The notes below the pieces were generated by a model. It saw only the letters and a list, made by a program, of their open reading frames with translations. It made no database searches and was not told where the DNA came from. DNA of 57,691 bases from an uncultured SAR86 cluster bacterium (GTDB taxonomy: Bacteria > Pseudomonadota > Gammaproteobacteria > Magnimaribacterales > AG-339-G14). Below, piece after piece: positions 18,538 through 26,966 of the stretch (position 1 is the stretch's first letter; each line of letters opens with the position of its first letter). A program made the translations under genes and the position numbers. The stretch lies in assembly GCA_902524805.1 (NCBI GenBank), contig CABZES010000008.1, positions 1-57,691 on the forward strand. Reading direction: 5' to 3'.

Positions 18538-18689
18538 GAGAAAAAATAAAACTAGTATCTTCAGCAGGAACTGGCCACTTTTACACTACCGATAAAAATA
18601 AAAGCAGCACTCCTGATAAAATAGAAATGAAGAAATTCGACCCTAAAGCTAAAAAACACGTCTTATACAAAGAAGAAAAAATTAAGTAA
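18534..18689 (+). CDS. rpmG: 50S ribosomal protein bL33
   Basis: A 51-residue protein beginning [19 protein letters not shown] and ending [11 protein letters not shown], the standard L33 pattern with a [10 protein letters not shown] segment. It has no cysteines, so it is the zinc-independent (C-) form. The ATG lies within the end of rpmB (ATGA overlap) and the stop is one base before the GTG of maf. The gene is too short for many ORF callers. Confidence 0.97.
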   Translation: MREKIKLVSSAGTGHFYTTDKNKSSTPDKIEMKKFDPKAKKHVLYKEEKIK

Positions 18690-18690
18690 A

Positions 18691-19308
18691 GTGTCTGGCA
18701 TTTATCTTGCCTCAAGGTCTCCTAGACGAAAAGAAATTTTGGAATCTTTAGAGGTTGAATTTGAAATAATCGACTATCCTCATAAAGAATCTAATCCGTT
18801 TAAAAATGAATCTCCATATGAGTTCATTGAAAGAAATACCAAAGAAAAATCTATAGCAGCTTTTGCATATCTGCAAGAAAATCAACAAAAAATTCTTCCC
18901 GTGCTTACAGCTGACACAATTGTTAGCTTAGATGACAGAATTTTTGGTAAACCAGAAAATAAAGATCATGCAATTTCTATGCTCTTGGAACTATCTGGGC
19001 AATTCCACAATGTTATTTCCTGTGTTGCAATTGGGGTTATGGATAAATCCAGTTCTGATACTGTAAATTTTCATATGAATATTGTAGAAACTAAGGTTTT
19101 ATTTAAAACACTTACAGCTTTTGAATGCGGAAAATATTGGGATACAAAAGAACCATTGGATAAAGCAGGAAGTTATGGCATTCAAGGTATTGGAGCAACT
19201 TTTGTTGAAAAAATAATTGGCAGTCATTCCAATGTTGTCGGATTGCCTATTTTTGAAACTTGTAAAATTTTGGATAATTTAAAGATTAATTATTGGTTTT
19301 CTAAATAA
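18691..19308 (+). CDS. maf: Maf-type nucleoside triphosphate pyrophosphatase (YhdE-like)
   Basis: Hydrolyses non-canonical or dTTP/UTP-type nucleotides to monophosphates as a house-cleaning enzyme. Starts with GTG one base after rpmG. The N-terminal IYLASRSPRRKEIL, the VLTADTIVSLDDRIFGKP motif and the C-terminal GSYGIQGIGATFVEKIIGSHSNVVGLP motif are Maf hallmarks. The last favours the YhdE (dTTPase/UTPase) subfamily over YceF. Length is 205 residues. It takes the position that mutM has after rpmG in E. coli. Confidence 0.93.
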   Translation: MSGIYLASRSPRRKEILESLEVEFEIIDYPHKESNPFKNESPYEFIERNTKEKSIAAFAYLQENQQKILPVLTADTIVSLDDRIFGKPENKDHAISMLLELSGQFHNVISCVAIGVMDKSSSDTVNFHMNIVETKVLFKTLTAFECGKYWDTKEPLDKAGSYGIQGIGATFVEKIIGSHSNVVGLPIFETCKILDNLKINYWFSK

Positions 19309-19346
19309 TTAAAAAAGATACTCATTGATTGCTATAAAATTAGTTA

Positions 19347-20876
19347 ATGAAATTAACTAGCTTAATTGGCTCTTTGGGCTTGGGTGCTTCTATAGTTTTA
19401 ATTTTCGAACCTTTTAACTATTGGTTTTTAAGTTTTTTCATCCCCCTATCGTTTTACTTACTAATTAAGGATAAAAATGTCATACAGTCTTTTGTTCTGG
19501 GTTGGTTTTTAGGATTTGGATTATGGGTATTTGGTATTTTTTGGATAGAAAATAGTATTTACTTTTATGGAGGAGCATCAAAAATTACATCTTTCTTTTT
19601 AGTGATTTGTTTGTCAGCTTTTTTGGCTACTATCAGCGGTCTATTTTTTTCTTTATTTGCATATTGCAAGACAAAAACTGAATTCGATATTTTATTTTTA
19701 TTCCCTTCTATATGGGTTGGCACTGAATGGTTGAGAGAATTTTTATTTTCTGGATTTCCATGGTTTTACTTAGGGTATGCAACTTTAGATAATTTCTTCG
19801 TTTCTGGTTTTATTCCAATTTTCGGAGTTTTTGGAATGAGTTTTACCTTAATCTTTATTCCAGCACTCATTTTTACACTTTTCAAAAGCTTGATACGAAA
19901 AAACGAATACAAGAAAAAACTAGCTTATTCAGCTTTTTTGGTTTTAATCTTTTTTTCTTCTTCTATGGCTTATCAAACTGAATGGACAAAAGAAAAGGAA
20001 GAAATAAATGTTGTTGTTATTCAACCTAACATTAGCATCGAAGAAAAATGGAACTATCAAGGAGAAATTGAATCAATCAATCTTTTCAAGTCAAAAATGA
20101 TAGAACATTCTTTGAAATCAGAAAATAAAGAAATCTTATCAATAGTTTTTTGGCCAGAAGTATTTTTACCTGGCTTAAGCTCAAGATATAAGAAAGTGAT
20201 TGATGAAATAGAAAAGTATGTTGCAGATTATAATATCGCTTCAATTTTTGGGACTTTGACTGAGACTGCTTATGAAGAAAAAGGGATTACAAATTCTTTA
20301 GTTTCTTTGGGAAAATTGAATGGTAAATTTGATAAACAAAAATTAGTTCCTTTTGGAGAATATATTCCATTTACTATTTTTGATTCTTTATTTAATTTTT
20401 TTAATTTCAATCGTCCAAATATAGTTTCTTCAAACAATAATGTTCTTATTCAATCTGACAGCCTGAATATATCTTCAGCTATCTGTTATGAAATAGCTTT
20501 TCAAGATATATTTTTAAAACATGGCAAGCAAAGCAATATTTTGTTTAACGCAAGTAATGATAATTGGTTCGGAAATACAATTGGGCCACATCAACATTTA
20601 CAAATAGCGAGATACAGAGCTGCAGAAAATAGAAAGCCTCTAATAAGGAGCACTAGTACTGGAATAAGTGCATTGGTAGATAAATTTGGAAATATTATTG
20701 AAAGTATCGATTTAGATAATGAAAAAAATATCCTATTAAATTCTAAAGAGATAGAATCTATTATATTTTCTAGAAGCGGTCATACGCCTTTTGTAAGAAT
20801 TGGAAAATGGCCTTCAATTTTTTTTATTTTATTTATTATGTTCATTGCTTTTTTAATTAGAATACTTAGAAGATGA
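19347..20876 (+). CDS. lnt: Apolipoprotein N-acyltransferase
   Basis: Adds the third acyl chain to the N-terminal Cys of lipoproteins, the last step of lipoprotein maturation, at the periplasmic face of the inner membrane. The N-terminal 210 residues hold six or seven hydrophobic helices, with GFPWFYLGYA in the fourth or fifth. A nitrilase-fold domain follows with the catalytic triad Glu271 (FWPEVF), Lys332 (KLVPFGEY) and Cys380 (SAICYEIAF). A final helix anchors the C-terminus. Length 509 is normal. Four bases overlap the next gene, itself a lipoprotein. corC, the usual lnt neighbour, is absent. Confidence 0.96.
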   Translation: MKLTSLIGSLGLGASIVLIFEPFNYWFLSFFIPLSFYLLIKDKNVIQSFVLGWFLGFGLWVFGIFWIENSIYFYGGASKITSFFLVICLSAFLATISGLFFSLFAYCKTKTEFDILFLFPSIWVGTEWLREFLFSGFPWFYLGYATLDNFFVSGFIPIFGVFGMSFTLIFIPALIFTLFKSLIRKNEYKKKLAYSAFLVLIFFSSSMAYQTEWTKEKEEINVVVIQPNISIEEKWNYQGEIESINLFKSKMIEHSLKSENKEILSIVFWPEVFLPGLSSRYKKVIDEIEKYVADYNIASIFGTLTETAYEEKGITNSLVSLGKLNGKFDKQKLVPFGEYIPFTIFDSLFNFFNFNRPNIVSSNNNVLIQSDSLNISSAICYEIAFQDIFLKHGKQSNILFNASNDNWFGNTIGPHQHLQIARYRAAENRKPLIRSTSTGISALVDKFGNIIESIDLDNEKNILLNSKEIESIIFSRSGHTPFVRIGKWPSIFFILFIMFIAFLIRILRR

Positions 20877-21490
20877 AAAAAATTAACTTATTTATCATTT
20901 CCTTTTTAATAATTAGCTGCAGCATTACTCCAAATTTTGAGAAATATTCAATGATAGAGCCTGATAATTTTAGTAAATTAAATAAAAATAGAACTCATAT
21001 TCTAATAAATTTAGATGAGCAAACTCTTTTACTAAAAACAAGAAATAAAGAAAAAATATTTCCGATATCCTCTTCGGCTTATGGAATTGGGAATATAAAA
21101 AATAGTTTTAAAACTCCTTTAGGTGCTCACGTAATTTCGGAAAAAATTGGTAATAGGGTTCCCAAAGGAGCTATTTTCAAAGGTAGGATCTGGACCAATG
21201 AAATAGCTAAGATTGTAAAAGAACCTATTGATATACCTGAGGATGTTATAACTTCGAGGATTTTATGGCTAGATGGCTTAGAGGAAAATAGAAATAGAGG
21301 TGGTATTGTTGATTCTAAATCTAGATATATATATATTCATGGCACTGCTGAAGAAGGGTTGATCGGAAAGCCGGCTTCTCTAGGATGCATAAGAATGCTC
21401 AATGACGATGTAATAGAAATATTTAAAAAAGTTAGAGTTGGAACTCAAGTATTGATTTTTACAAACAAGGATCCATATAAAACATTATGA
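20873..21490 (+). CDS. L,D-transpeptidase (YkuD domain) lipoprotein
   Basis: Predicted periplasmic peptidoglycan-modifying lipoprotein. Lipobox IISC with Cys16, then a short linker and a YkuD catalytic domain. Residues about 42-70 form the first strands, ending in the active-site motif with His156 in YIYIHGTAEE and Cys172 in ASLGCIRM (HGT...S-x-G-C-x-R). The catalytic Cys, His and Arg are all present. It could crosslink peptidoglycan 3-3 or attach a protein or cap to the wall; the sequence does not say which. It overlaps lnt by 4 bases and the next gene by 4 bases, so it is made together with its own lipidating enzyme. Confidence 0.88.
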   Translation: MKKINLFIISFLIISCSITPNFEKYSMIEPDNFSKLNKNRTHILINLDEQTLLLKTRNKEKIFPISSSAYGIGNIKNSFKTPLGAHVISEKIGNRVPKGAIFKGRIWTNEIAKIVKEPIDIPEDVITSRILWLDGLEENRNRGGIVDSKSRYIYIHGTAEEGLIGKPASLGCIRMLNDDVIEIFKKVRVGTQVLIFTNKDPYKTL

Positions 21491-22047
21491 AAATATTAAA
21501 AGTCCTTTCATTCACTGTAGTTATTTTTTTTTCAGGTCTGAGTCTTTCAGAGTCAGAGAAAAGTTTAGATTCATGCCCTAATTTACTAGATCATGAATTA
21601 AGAATTCTGGATTCAAATAAAACTGAAAATCTATGTAAATACAAAGATAAAGTAATTTTAGCAGTAAACGTTGCTAGTAGATGTGGCTTCACTTATCAAT
21701 ATGAAAGCTTACAAGCACTATACAAAAATTATTCAGATAAAGATTTTGTTATTTTAGGGTTCCCTTCAAGAGATTTTATGTTTCAAGAATACAACGACGA
21801 AGGAGATGTTAAAGAATTTTGTAGTACTAACTATGGGGTCACTTTTCCTCTTTATGCTACTTCTAGTGTAACAGGAAAAAAAGCGAACTCATTTTATAAG
21901 CAAATCTCCAAAGAATCAGGCTCTCAGCCATCTTGGAATTTCACCAAATACTTAATTTCTAGAGAAGGCAAAATAATAGATACTTTTTCAAGCAACGTTG
22001 AGCCTAATAGTCCTCAAGTAATCAAGGGTCTAGAATCTCTTTTATAA
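21487..22047 (+). CDS. Secreted glutathione-peroxidase-family thiol peroxidase
   Basis: Reduces hydroperoxides using a thiol donor. An N-terminal signal peptide (about 1-21) directs it to the periplasm. The GPx fold follows with peroxidatic Cys66 in NVASRCGFTYQYESLQALY, GFPSRDFMFQE carrying the expected Gln, FCSTNYGVTFPLY, and PSWNFTKYLI with the Trp and Asn of the catalytic tetrad. Usual GFPCNQFGGQEP is changed to GFPSRDFMFQEY, so one common second-site Cys is lost; Cys in EFC remains as a possible resolving residue. The last gene of this plus-strand run, it overlaps the rpiA 3' end by 6 bases. Confidence 0.87.
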   Translation: MKILKVLSFTVVIFFSGLSLSESEKSLDSCPNLLDHELRILDSNKTENLCKYKDKVILAVNVASRCGFTYQYESLQALYKNYSDKDFVILGFPSRDFMFQEYNDEGDVKEFCSTNYGVTFPLYATSSVTGKKANSFYKQISKESGSQPSWNFTKYLISREGKIIDTFSSNVEPNSPQVIKGLESLL

Positions 22048-22698
22048 AATTCTCGCTTTACTGGAATCAGCGCTGATGACTTTATCTGCCTTTGTAGTTG
22101 CAAAAATTCCGTTATCTACAACCCCAGGTATTCTATTAAGTCTTATTTCAGTCTCGTATGGCACGTCAAAGTTTAGGTTAATAACGTCTATTATTTGATT
22201 ACCACTATCAGTAAGGAAACCTACTCTATATGTTGGCTTCCCCCCCATCGCTACTATCTGCCTTGCCACGTAACTTCGTGCCATAGGCACAACTTCAATT
22301 GCCAATGGAAAAGATCCTAATTTTTTTACGATTTTGCTATCATCTATAATACAAATAAATTCTTTAGATGCTGCAGCTATGATTTTTTCTCTTGTGTGAG
22401 CTCCCCCACCTCCTTTTATCAATTCAAATTTTTCATTTACTTCGTCTGCTCCGTCTACGTAAAGATCAGGGCCGCCAACATCATTTAATTCTGAAATTTC
22501 AAATCCTTCGGACTTTAAGATATCACTACTTGCTTCTGAGCTAGAAACTAATGCTTTGAATTCTGGCTTTTCTCTTTTAATAATTTCAATAAAACAGTTT
22601 GCAGTTGAGCCTGTTCCAATGCCTAAGATAAAATCTTTATGAAATCTTCCCTTAATTAATTCGTAAGTATAAGAAGCTACTAATTCTTTTGATGTCAT
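22042..22698 (-). CDS. rpiA: Ribose-5-phosphate isomerase A
   Basis: Interconverts ribose-5-phosphate and ribulose-5-phosphate in the pentose phosphate pathway. The 218-residue protein shows LGIGTGSTANCFIE (phosphate loop), YVDGADEVNEKFELIKGGGG with the catalytic Asp and neighbouring Glu, and REKIIAAASKEFICIIDDSK. It ends in RIPGVVDNGIFA. Length is normal. Divergent from ilvA across 69 bases, the same pairing seen in E. coli relatives and Pseudomonas (rpiA-ilvA). Confidence 0.96.
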   Translation of the reverse strand: MTSKELVASYTYELIKGRFHKDFILGIGTGSTANCFIEIIKREKPEFKALVSSSEASSDILKSEGFEISELNDVGGPDLYVDGADEVNEKFELIKGGGGAHTREKIIAAASKEFICIIDDSKIVKKLGSFPLAIEVVPMARSYVARQIVAMGGKPTYRVGFLTDSGNQIIDVINLNFDVPYETEIRLNRIPGVVDNGIFATTKADKVISADSSKARIL

Positions 22699-22767
22699 GA
22701 GTACTTTCGTTTAATTTAGTGGAACTTAATCTTTCTGAAAGTATAATGCTTTGCTCCAAATATCACT
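22699..22767. promoter_or_regulatory. Divergent rpiA / ilvA promoter region
   Basis: A plus-strand TATAAT at 22742-22747 lies 20 bases before the ilvA ATG and probably forms its -10 element. No good -35 match is visible. The minus-strand promoter of rpiA is not obvious. Confidence 0.4.
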
Positions 22768-24300
22768 ATGAATAAATATAGTAAAAAATATATAGACAAA
22801 ATTTCATCATCAAAAGTTTACGATGTTGTTATCAAAACTCCTATTACTAAGGCGGAATCAGTTTCTACTCAATTTTTGAATAACGTTTTCTTAAAAAGAG
22901 AAGATCTTCAACCAACTCATTCTTTTAAAATTAGAGGTGCATACAACAAAATTTCTAATTTAGTAGAAACAGAAAAAATAAAACATGTAGTTACTGCGTC
23001 CGCAGGAAATCACGCCCAGGGAGTAGCTTATTCAGCAAAGAGCTTAAAGATTAAGTCGACAATTTTCATGCCTAAAACTACACCATCCATTAAGGTAGAT
23101 TCAGTAAAAAATTTAGGCTCAAAAGTTATTCTTGTTGGCGATAACTTTGATGCAGCTTTAAAAGAATCTTTGGTTTATTGCAAAACAAAAAAACTTCCTT
23201 TTATTCATCCTTTTGATGATCCCCTAGTGATAGCTGGCCAAGGAACAATTGGAAAAGAAATTCTAGAGCAATTTAATGAAAAAATAGATATTATTTTTGT
23301 AGCAGTTGGAGGCGGTGGCTTAATTTCAGGAGTAGGTGCCTACATAAAAACCATTAATCCGAAAATAAAGATAATTGCTGTTGAAGCTGCAGACGCAGCT
23401 GGACTCAATAGCTCTCTAGTAGCCAAAAAAAGAATAAAACTAAAAGAAGTAGGATTGTTTGCAGATGGCGCTGCCGCTAAGCAAATTGGTAAAAATAATT
23501 ATAAATTGATAACAGAATGGATCGATGGCTCTATAACTGTGACAACAGATGAAATTTGTGCAGCCGTTAAGGATACTTTTATAGATACCCGAACTATTCC
23601 TGAGCCAACTGGAGCTCTAGCTTTAGCGGGCTTGAAAAAATATGTAATTAGCAAAAAGATAAAAAATAAAAATTTGATCGCTACTTATTGTGGATCAAAT
23701 CTTAATTTTGAATCTCTTGCTCACATTGTTGAAAGATCAAAAATGGGGGAGAAAAAAGAAATGATTTTTACTATCAATATTCCTGAAATAAAAGGAACTT
23801 TTAGAAAATTATGCAAATCTATTGGTCAAAAAAATATTACAGAATTCAGTTACAGATTAGATAAAACTCAAGAAGCTAAAATTCTTCTAGGATTAGAGTT
23901 TAGTAAAGGGGAAGAAGAAAAAAAATCTTTTGTTAAATCAATGAAAAATAAAAAATATAAAATAACTGATTTAAGTGATGATGAAATATCAAAAGTTCAT
24001 TTGAGATATATGTCAGGCGGTAGAGCACCAGAATTTTTAGATGGAAATGTGGAAGAAGTTTTTAAAGTAGATTTTCCAGAAAGGCCTGGAGCATTAATGC
24101 AATTTTTAGAATTATTGAAAGATAAATGGAATATCACCCTGTTTCATTACAAAAACCAAGGTTCTATATATGGGGGTGCTCTAGTAGGGTTTTCCTTAAA
24201 ACCATCTCAATTAGAAAATCTTAATAAAGACTTGTTAAAAACTGAATACCCATTTTTAAGAGTTTCGGATAATGCCGGTTACAAAGCATTCTTAAAATAA
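22768..24300 (+). CDS. ilvA: Threonine deaminase, biosynthetic
   Basis: PLP enzyme converting threonine to 2-oxobutyrate, the first step to isoleucine. The PLP Lys lies in LKREDLQPTHSFKIRGAYNKI near residue 62. ASAGNHAQGVAYSA and the phosphate-binding VGGGGLISGVG loop are clear. From about residue 325 two ACT-like regulatory domains follow (FTINIPEIKGTFRKLCKSI... and KVDFPERPGALMQFLELL). This indicates the isoleucine-inhibited biosynthetic form rather than the catabolic TdcB. Length is 510, as in E. coli. Its 3' end overlaps the convergent fau gene by 22 bases. Confidence 0.96.
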   Translation: MNKYSKKYIDKISSSKVYDVVIKTPITKAESVSTQFLNNVFLKREDLQPTHSFKIRGAYNKISNLVETEKIKHVVTASAGNHAQGVAYSAKSLKIKSTIFMPKTTPSIKVDSVKNLGSKVILVGDNFDAALKESLVYCKTKKLPFIHPFDDPLVIAGQGTIGKEILEQFNEKIDIIFVAVGGGGLISGVGAYIKTINPKIKIIAVEAADAAGLNSSLVAKKRIKLKEVGLFADGAAAKQIGKNNYKLITEWIDGSITVTTDEICAAVKDTFIDTRTIPEPTGALALAGLKKYVISKKIKNKNLIATYCGSNLNFESLAHIVERSKMGEKKEMIFTINIPEIKGTFRKLCKSIGQKNITEFSYRLDKTQEAKILLGLEFSKGEEEKKSFVKSMKNKKYKITDLSDDEISKVHLRYMSGGRAPEFLDGNVEEVFKVDFPERPGALMQFLELLKDKWNITLFHYKNQGSIYGGALVGFSLKPSQLENLNKDLLKTEYPFLRVSDNAGYKAFLK

Positions 24301-24851
24301 CCTTCGGGAGTTATCAGTCCTCCTAATTTTAAATCATGAGGCTCAATATCAAGTTCATTCACTATTTGAAATTCATATCCAAGTCCAAGGCATTTGTTTG
24401 GTTTAATTCCAGATAGAGAAAAGTCATAGAAGCCACCTCCATATCCCAACCTAAAAAGATTTTTATTTACAGCTCTTAAAGGAATTAATATCAAATCAAG
24501 GTCTTTTATTTCTATTTCATTCATGCTTTTGGAAGGCTCTAAGACACGATATTTATTCTCTATAAAACTATCCTCTTTTGAATATTCTAAAAAATTTAAT
24601 TTTTTATTATTTTTGACTTCTGATATTTTCGGCAAAAAGATATTTATTCCTCTCTCATCTAAATATTCGTTTAAATCCTTCGTACTCACTTCATTATTCA
24701 GAGAAAAATAGGATCCAATTTTTTTATATTTTGAAGTATCAATAAATTTTTTAAAATTTTTTAAAATCTTAGAATCTAAATTAATTTTTTGCTTTGTAGA
24801 AAGATTAGAGAAATGCCGTTTGATATTATTTCTAGCTTCTTTTTTTGTCAT
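24279..24851 (-). CDS. fau: 5-formyltetrahydrofolate cyclo-ligase
   Basis: ATP-dependent conversion of 5-formyl-THF to 5,10-methenyl-THF, a folate salvage step linked in E. coli to persister formation. The 190-residue protein begins with a KKEARNNIKRHFSNL segment and has DLILIPLRAVNKNLFRLGYGGGFYDF, whose GYGGGFYD is the family signature. The gene lies 8 bases downstream of the 6S RNA, the arrangement conserved from E. coli (ssrS-ygfA) to Pseudomonas, and is probably co-transcribed with the RNA. Confidence 0.93.
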   Translation of the reverse strand: MTKKEARNNIKRHFSNLSTKQKINLDSKILKNFKKFIDTSKYKKIGSYFSLNNEVSTKDLNEYLDERGINIFLPKISEVKNNKKLNFLEYSKEDSFIENKYRVLEPSKSMNEIEIKDLDLILIPLRAVNKNLFRLGYGGGFYDFSLSGIKPNKCLGLGYEFQIVNELDIEPHDLKLGGLITPEGYFKNAL

Positions 24852-24856
24852 CGATC

Positions 24857-25031
24857 AAGGCTTTCCCAAGTTACCGCTATTAAATTTCCCTGAACCGAAA
24901 GTTCAGGTCGGGAAGAATCTCTTTCCTTCAGGCTGCCCTATTGGGCGCTCAACAGGAGTTAGTATCAAAATCCCTAGTTATTTTGTATCGGCTCAAAGTG
25001 TTATTTAACTGGCAAATAACCCAGGAAGCAA
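24857..25031 (-). ncRNA. ssrS: 6S RNA
   Basis: Regulator that binds sigma-70 RNA polymerase by mimicking an open promoter. The RNA lies between zapA and fau on the minus strand, its conserved gammaproteobacterial location. The 5' GCUU-CCUGGGUUAU pairs with the 3' GUAACUUGGG-AAAGC to form a long closing stem with G-U pairs. Near the 5' end is GAGCCGATA, also present in E. coli 6S RNA. A GAACTTTCGGTTCAGG hairpin in the 3' half resembles the E. coli GAACCAAGGGTTC hairpin. Ends are estimated from the stem to within a few bases. Confidence 0.9.
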
Positions 25032-25036
25032 AGAAA

Positions 25037-25042
25037 ATTATA
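25037..25042 (-). promoter_or_regulatory. -10 element of the 6S RNA promoter
   Basis: An exact TATAAT on the minus strand ends about 6-8 bases before the predicted 5' end of the 6S RNA. The -35 region would fall inside the end of zapA, where no strong TTGACA match is seen. The RNA therefore probably has its own promoter besides read-through from zapA. Confidence 0.6.
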
Positions 25043-25049
25043 ACAAAAT

Positions 25050-25427
25050 TTAAAGTTTAGATAACTCTGAAATTTCATCAACCAACTTCAAACTCAAGGT
25101 ATCGTCAACTTCTTTTTTTTGCTCTTCTTTGGAATCTTCTATTTCACTTTTCGTGCTTTTCTTTTTTTTAGTCGCTATTTGTTCAGTGTTTGATGAGCTT
25201 TCTTTATTAGATTCGTTCATCATTTCGTTGGTAATTTCCAAACCAGCTAACAGTGCTACTTTTTCAACAGAAAGAAATTTTGTTTGTCTTTTAAGTTTTT
25301 TTATTTTTTTATTCAAATACTCAGCAGCATTTAACAATGCCTCCTGCTCTTCTTCTGGACAATAGAGTTGATAGTCAATTCCTGCTATTTTTAAAGATAT
25401 TATGTCTTTTGATTCTTCATCGCTCAT
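25050..25427 (-). CDS. zapA: Cell division protein ZapA
   Basis: Binds and bundles FtsZ at the division ring. The first 75 residues match the ZapA core: SLKIAGIDYQLYCPEEEQEALLNAAEYLN, then a predicted helix with VEKVALLAGLEITNEMM. From about residue 78 an unusual Ser/Glu/Lys-rich tail (containing TKKKKSTKSEIEDSKEEQKK) precedes a short hydrophobic end, so the usual coiled coil is replaced or extended by a charged region. Length is 125 against about 105. Overlaps the upstream ZapB-like gene by 4 bases and precedes 6S RNA, confirming identity. Confidence 0.9.
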   Translation of the reverse strand: MSDEESKDIISLKIAGIDYQLYCPEEEQEALLNAAEYLNKKIKKLKRQTKFLSVEKVALLAGLEITNEMMNESNKESSSNTEQIATKKKKSTKSEIEDSKEEQKKEVDDTLSLKLVDEISELSKL

Positions 25428-25612
25428 GTAGACTCCAATTTATTAATTAGATTTTCAATTTTATTCCTAGTTAATTCAAGTTTTTCTTTTAAATTTTTAT
25501 TTTCAATATTTAATTTTGAATTTTTATTTCTTAGGTCCTTATTAGCCTCACGAAGTTTTTTTGATAGATCTAAAAGTTCACCTAGGTTTTTTTCTAAATT
25601 ATCTTTCGGCAT
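25424..25612 (-). CDS. ZapB-like small coiled-coil protein
   Basis: A 62-residue protein that is almost entirely a heptad-repeat helix rich in Lys, Glu, Asn and Leu (LGELLDLSKKL...NKIENLINKL). Small coiled coils of this kind immediately upstream of zapA are common in Gammaproteobacteria and are annotated as TIGR02449 or ZapB-like; ZapB interacts with ZapA at the division site. Function is inferred from context and coiled-coil nature only. It overlaps zapA by 4 bases, indicating linked synthesis. Confidence 0.75.
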   Translation of the reverse strand: MPKDNLEKNLGELLDLSKKLREANKDLRNKNSKLNIENKNLKEKLELTRNKIENLINKLEST

Positions 25613-25667
25613 ACTTAATTTTAGTCTTCTGCTAGAAGAGAAGCCACAATAATATAAAATACCTTAG

Positions 25668-26966
25668 ATGAAAGAATATCTTGAAAGAAGGAAAAAACTA
25701 ATATCAAAAATGCCAAAAAATTCTTTGGCGATTATTTTTGGATCGAATAGTTTAATTAGAAATGGAGATGTTGAATTCCCATTTCGTCAAAATAGCGATT
25801 TTTTTTATCTTACTGGATTTGAAGAGCCTAATGCCGTTGCGATTATTGAATCCGATGATTCTGGGGAATTCACTATATTTTGCCAAGATAAAGATCCTTC
25901 TAAAGAACAATGGGAAGGAAATAGAATGGGTCCAAAGAATTGTAAAAACATAGGAGCAAAGGAAGGATTTTCTATTGAAGTTTTTAGTGAAGAAATCTCT
26001 AATTTTTTAATAAACAAAGAAAGAATTTATTATCAAAAAGATCTAAATAATAGTTTAGAGGATATAGTTAATAAAAATATTGCAATGTTAAAAAAAACCA
26101 CCTCTAGATCTAATAATTTTGTTCCTGAAGAAATTCATTCAATTGACTCACTCCTTCATGAAATTAGATTGCTAAAAACTAAAGAGGAAATAAAAATTAT
26201 TAGAAAAGCTTGTGAGATATCTTCTGCTGCGCATATTAGAGCAATGAAAAATGTATATCCAGAAATGTATGAGTATCAGCTGGAAGCTGAGTATGTCCAT
26301 GAATTCATGAAAAATGGAGCCAAAGCTTGTGCCTATCCTTCTATAGTTGGTGGAGGTAAAAATGCATGCATTCTTCACTACAATGAAAATAAGGATCAAC
26401 TTTTAGATGGTGATTTGGTTCTTGTAGACGCAGGGTGTGAATTTAAAGGATATGCAAGTGATATTACAAGGACCTTTCCAATTAACGGAAAATTTTCTAA
26501 AGCCCAAGAAGCAGTTTACGAAATTGTCTTGGAGGCAAACAAGGAATGCATTAAAACGGTAAGAAAAAACTTTACGCCAAATGATACTGAAAAAAAGGCT
26601 GTAGAGATTATTACTCAAGGGTTATTGGATTTAAATATTCTGAATGGAGAAATTAAGGAATTGATTGAAAGAAAGGCTTATCATGATTTTTACATGCATA
26701 GAGTTGGTCATTGGATGGGTATGGATGTTCATGATGTCGGTAGTTATGGATTAAATGGAAATTGGAGGAAATATTTGCCCGGTATGATTACAACTATAGA
26801 GCCGGGTATCTATTTTAAGCAGGATCTTAAAAACGTACCTAAAGAATTCTTAAATATTGGAATTAGAATTGAAGATGATGTTTTGGTCACCGATGGAGAT
26901 CCAGAGGTTTTAACATCGTCCGTTCCAAAAGATTTAAAAAAAGTTGAATCTATTATGAGATCTTAA
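25668..26966 (+). CDS. pepP: Xaa-Pro aminopeptidase
   Basis: Metallopeptidase (M24B) that removes the N-terminal residue preceding proline. N-terminal domain (about 1-160) with FPFRQNSDFFYLTGFEEPNAV. The pita-bread catalytic domain holds the dinuclear metal ligands in LVDAGCEFKGYASDITRTFP (two Asp), HRVGHWMGMDVHDVG (His), TTIEPGIYF (Glu) and GIRIEDDVLV (Glu). Length 432 is normal. Divergent from zapAB, with pepP then ubiH, exactly the conserved gammaproteobacterial order. Its TAA stop is followed directly by the GTG of the ubiH-family gene. Confidence 0.95.
   Translation: MKEYLERRKKLISKMPKNSLAIIFGSNSLIRNGDVEFPFRQNSDFFYLTGFEEPNAVAIIESDDSGEFTIFCQDKDPSKEQWEGNRMGPKNCKNIGAKEGFSIEVFSEEISNFLINKERIYYQKDLNNSLEDIVNKNIAMLKKTTSRSNNFVPEEIHSIDSLLHEIRLLKTKEEIKIIRKACEISSAAHIRAMKNVYPEMYEYQLEAEYVHEFMKNGAKACAYPSIVGGGKNACILHYNENKDQLLDGDLVLVDAGCEFKGYASDITRTFPINGKFSKAQEAVYEIVLEANKECIKTVRKNFTPNDTEKKAVEIITQGLLDLNILNGEIKELIERKAYHDFYMHRVGHWMGMDVHDVGSYGLNGNWRKYLPGMITTIEPGIYFKQDLKNVPKEFLNIGIRIEDDVLVTDGDPEVLTSSVPKDLKKVESIMRS

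Noticed and set aside
24820-25008. 62-residue plus-strand frame across the fau-zapA spacer
   Set aside because: The same region folds as 6S RNA on the minus strand with conserved synteny, which explains it better.
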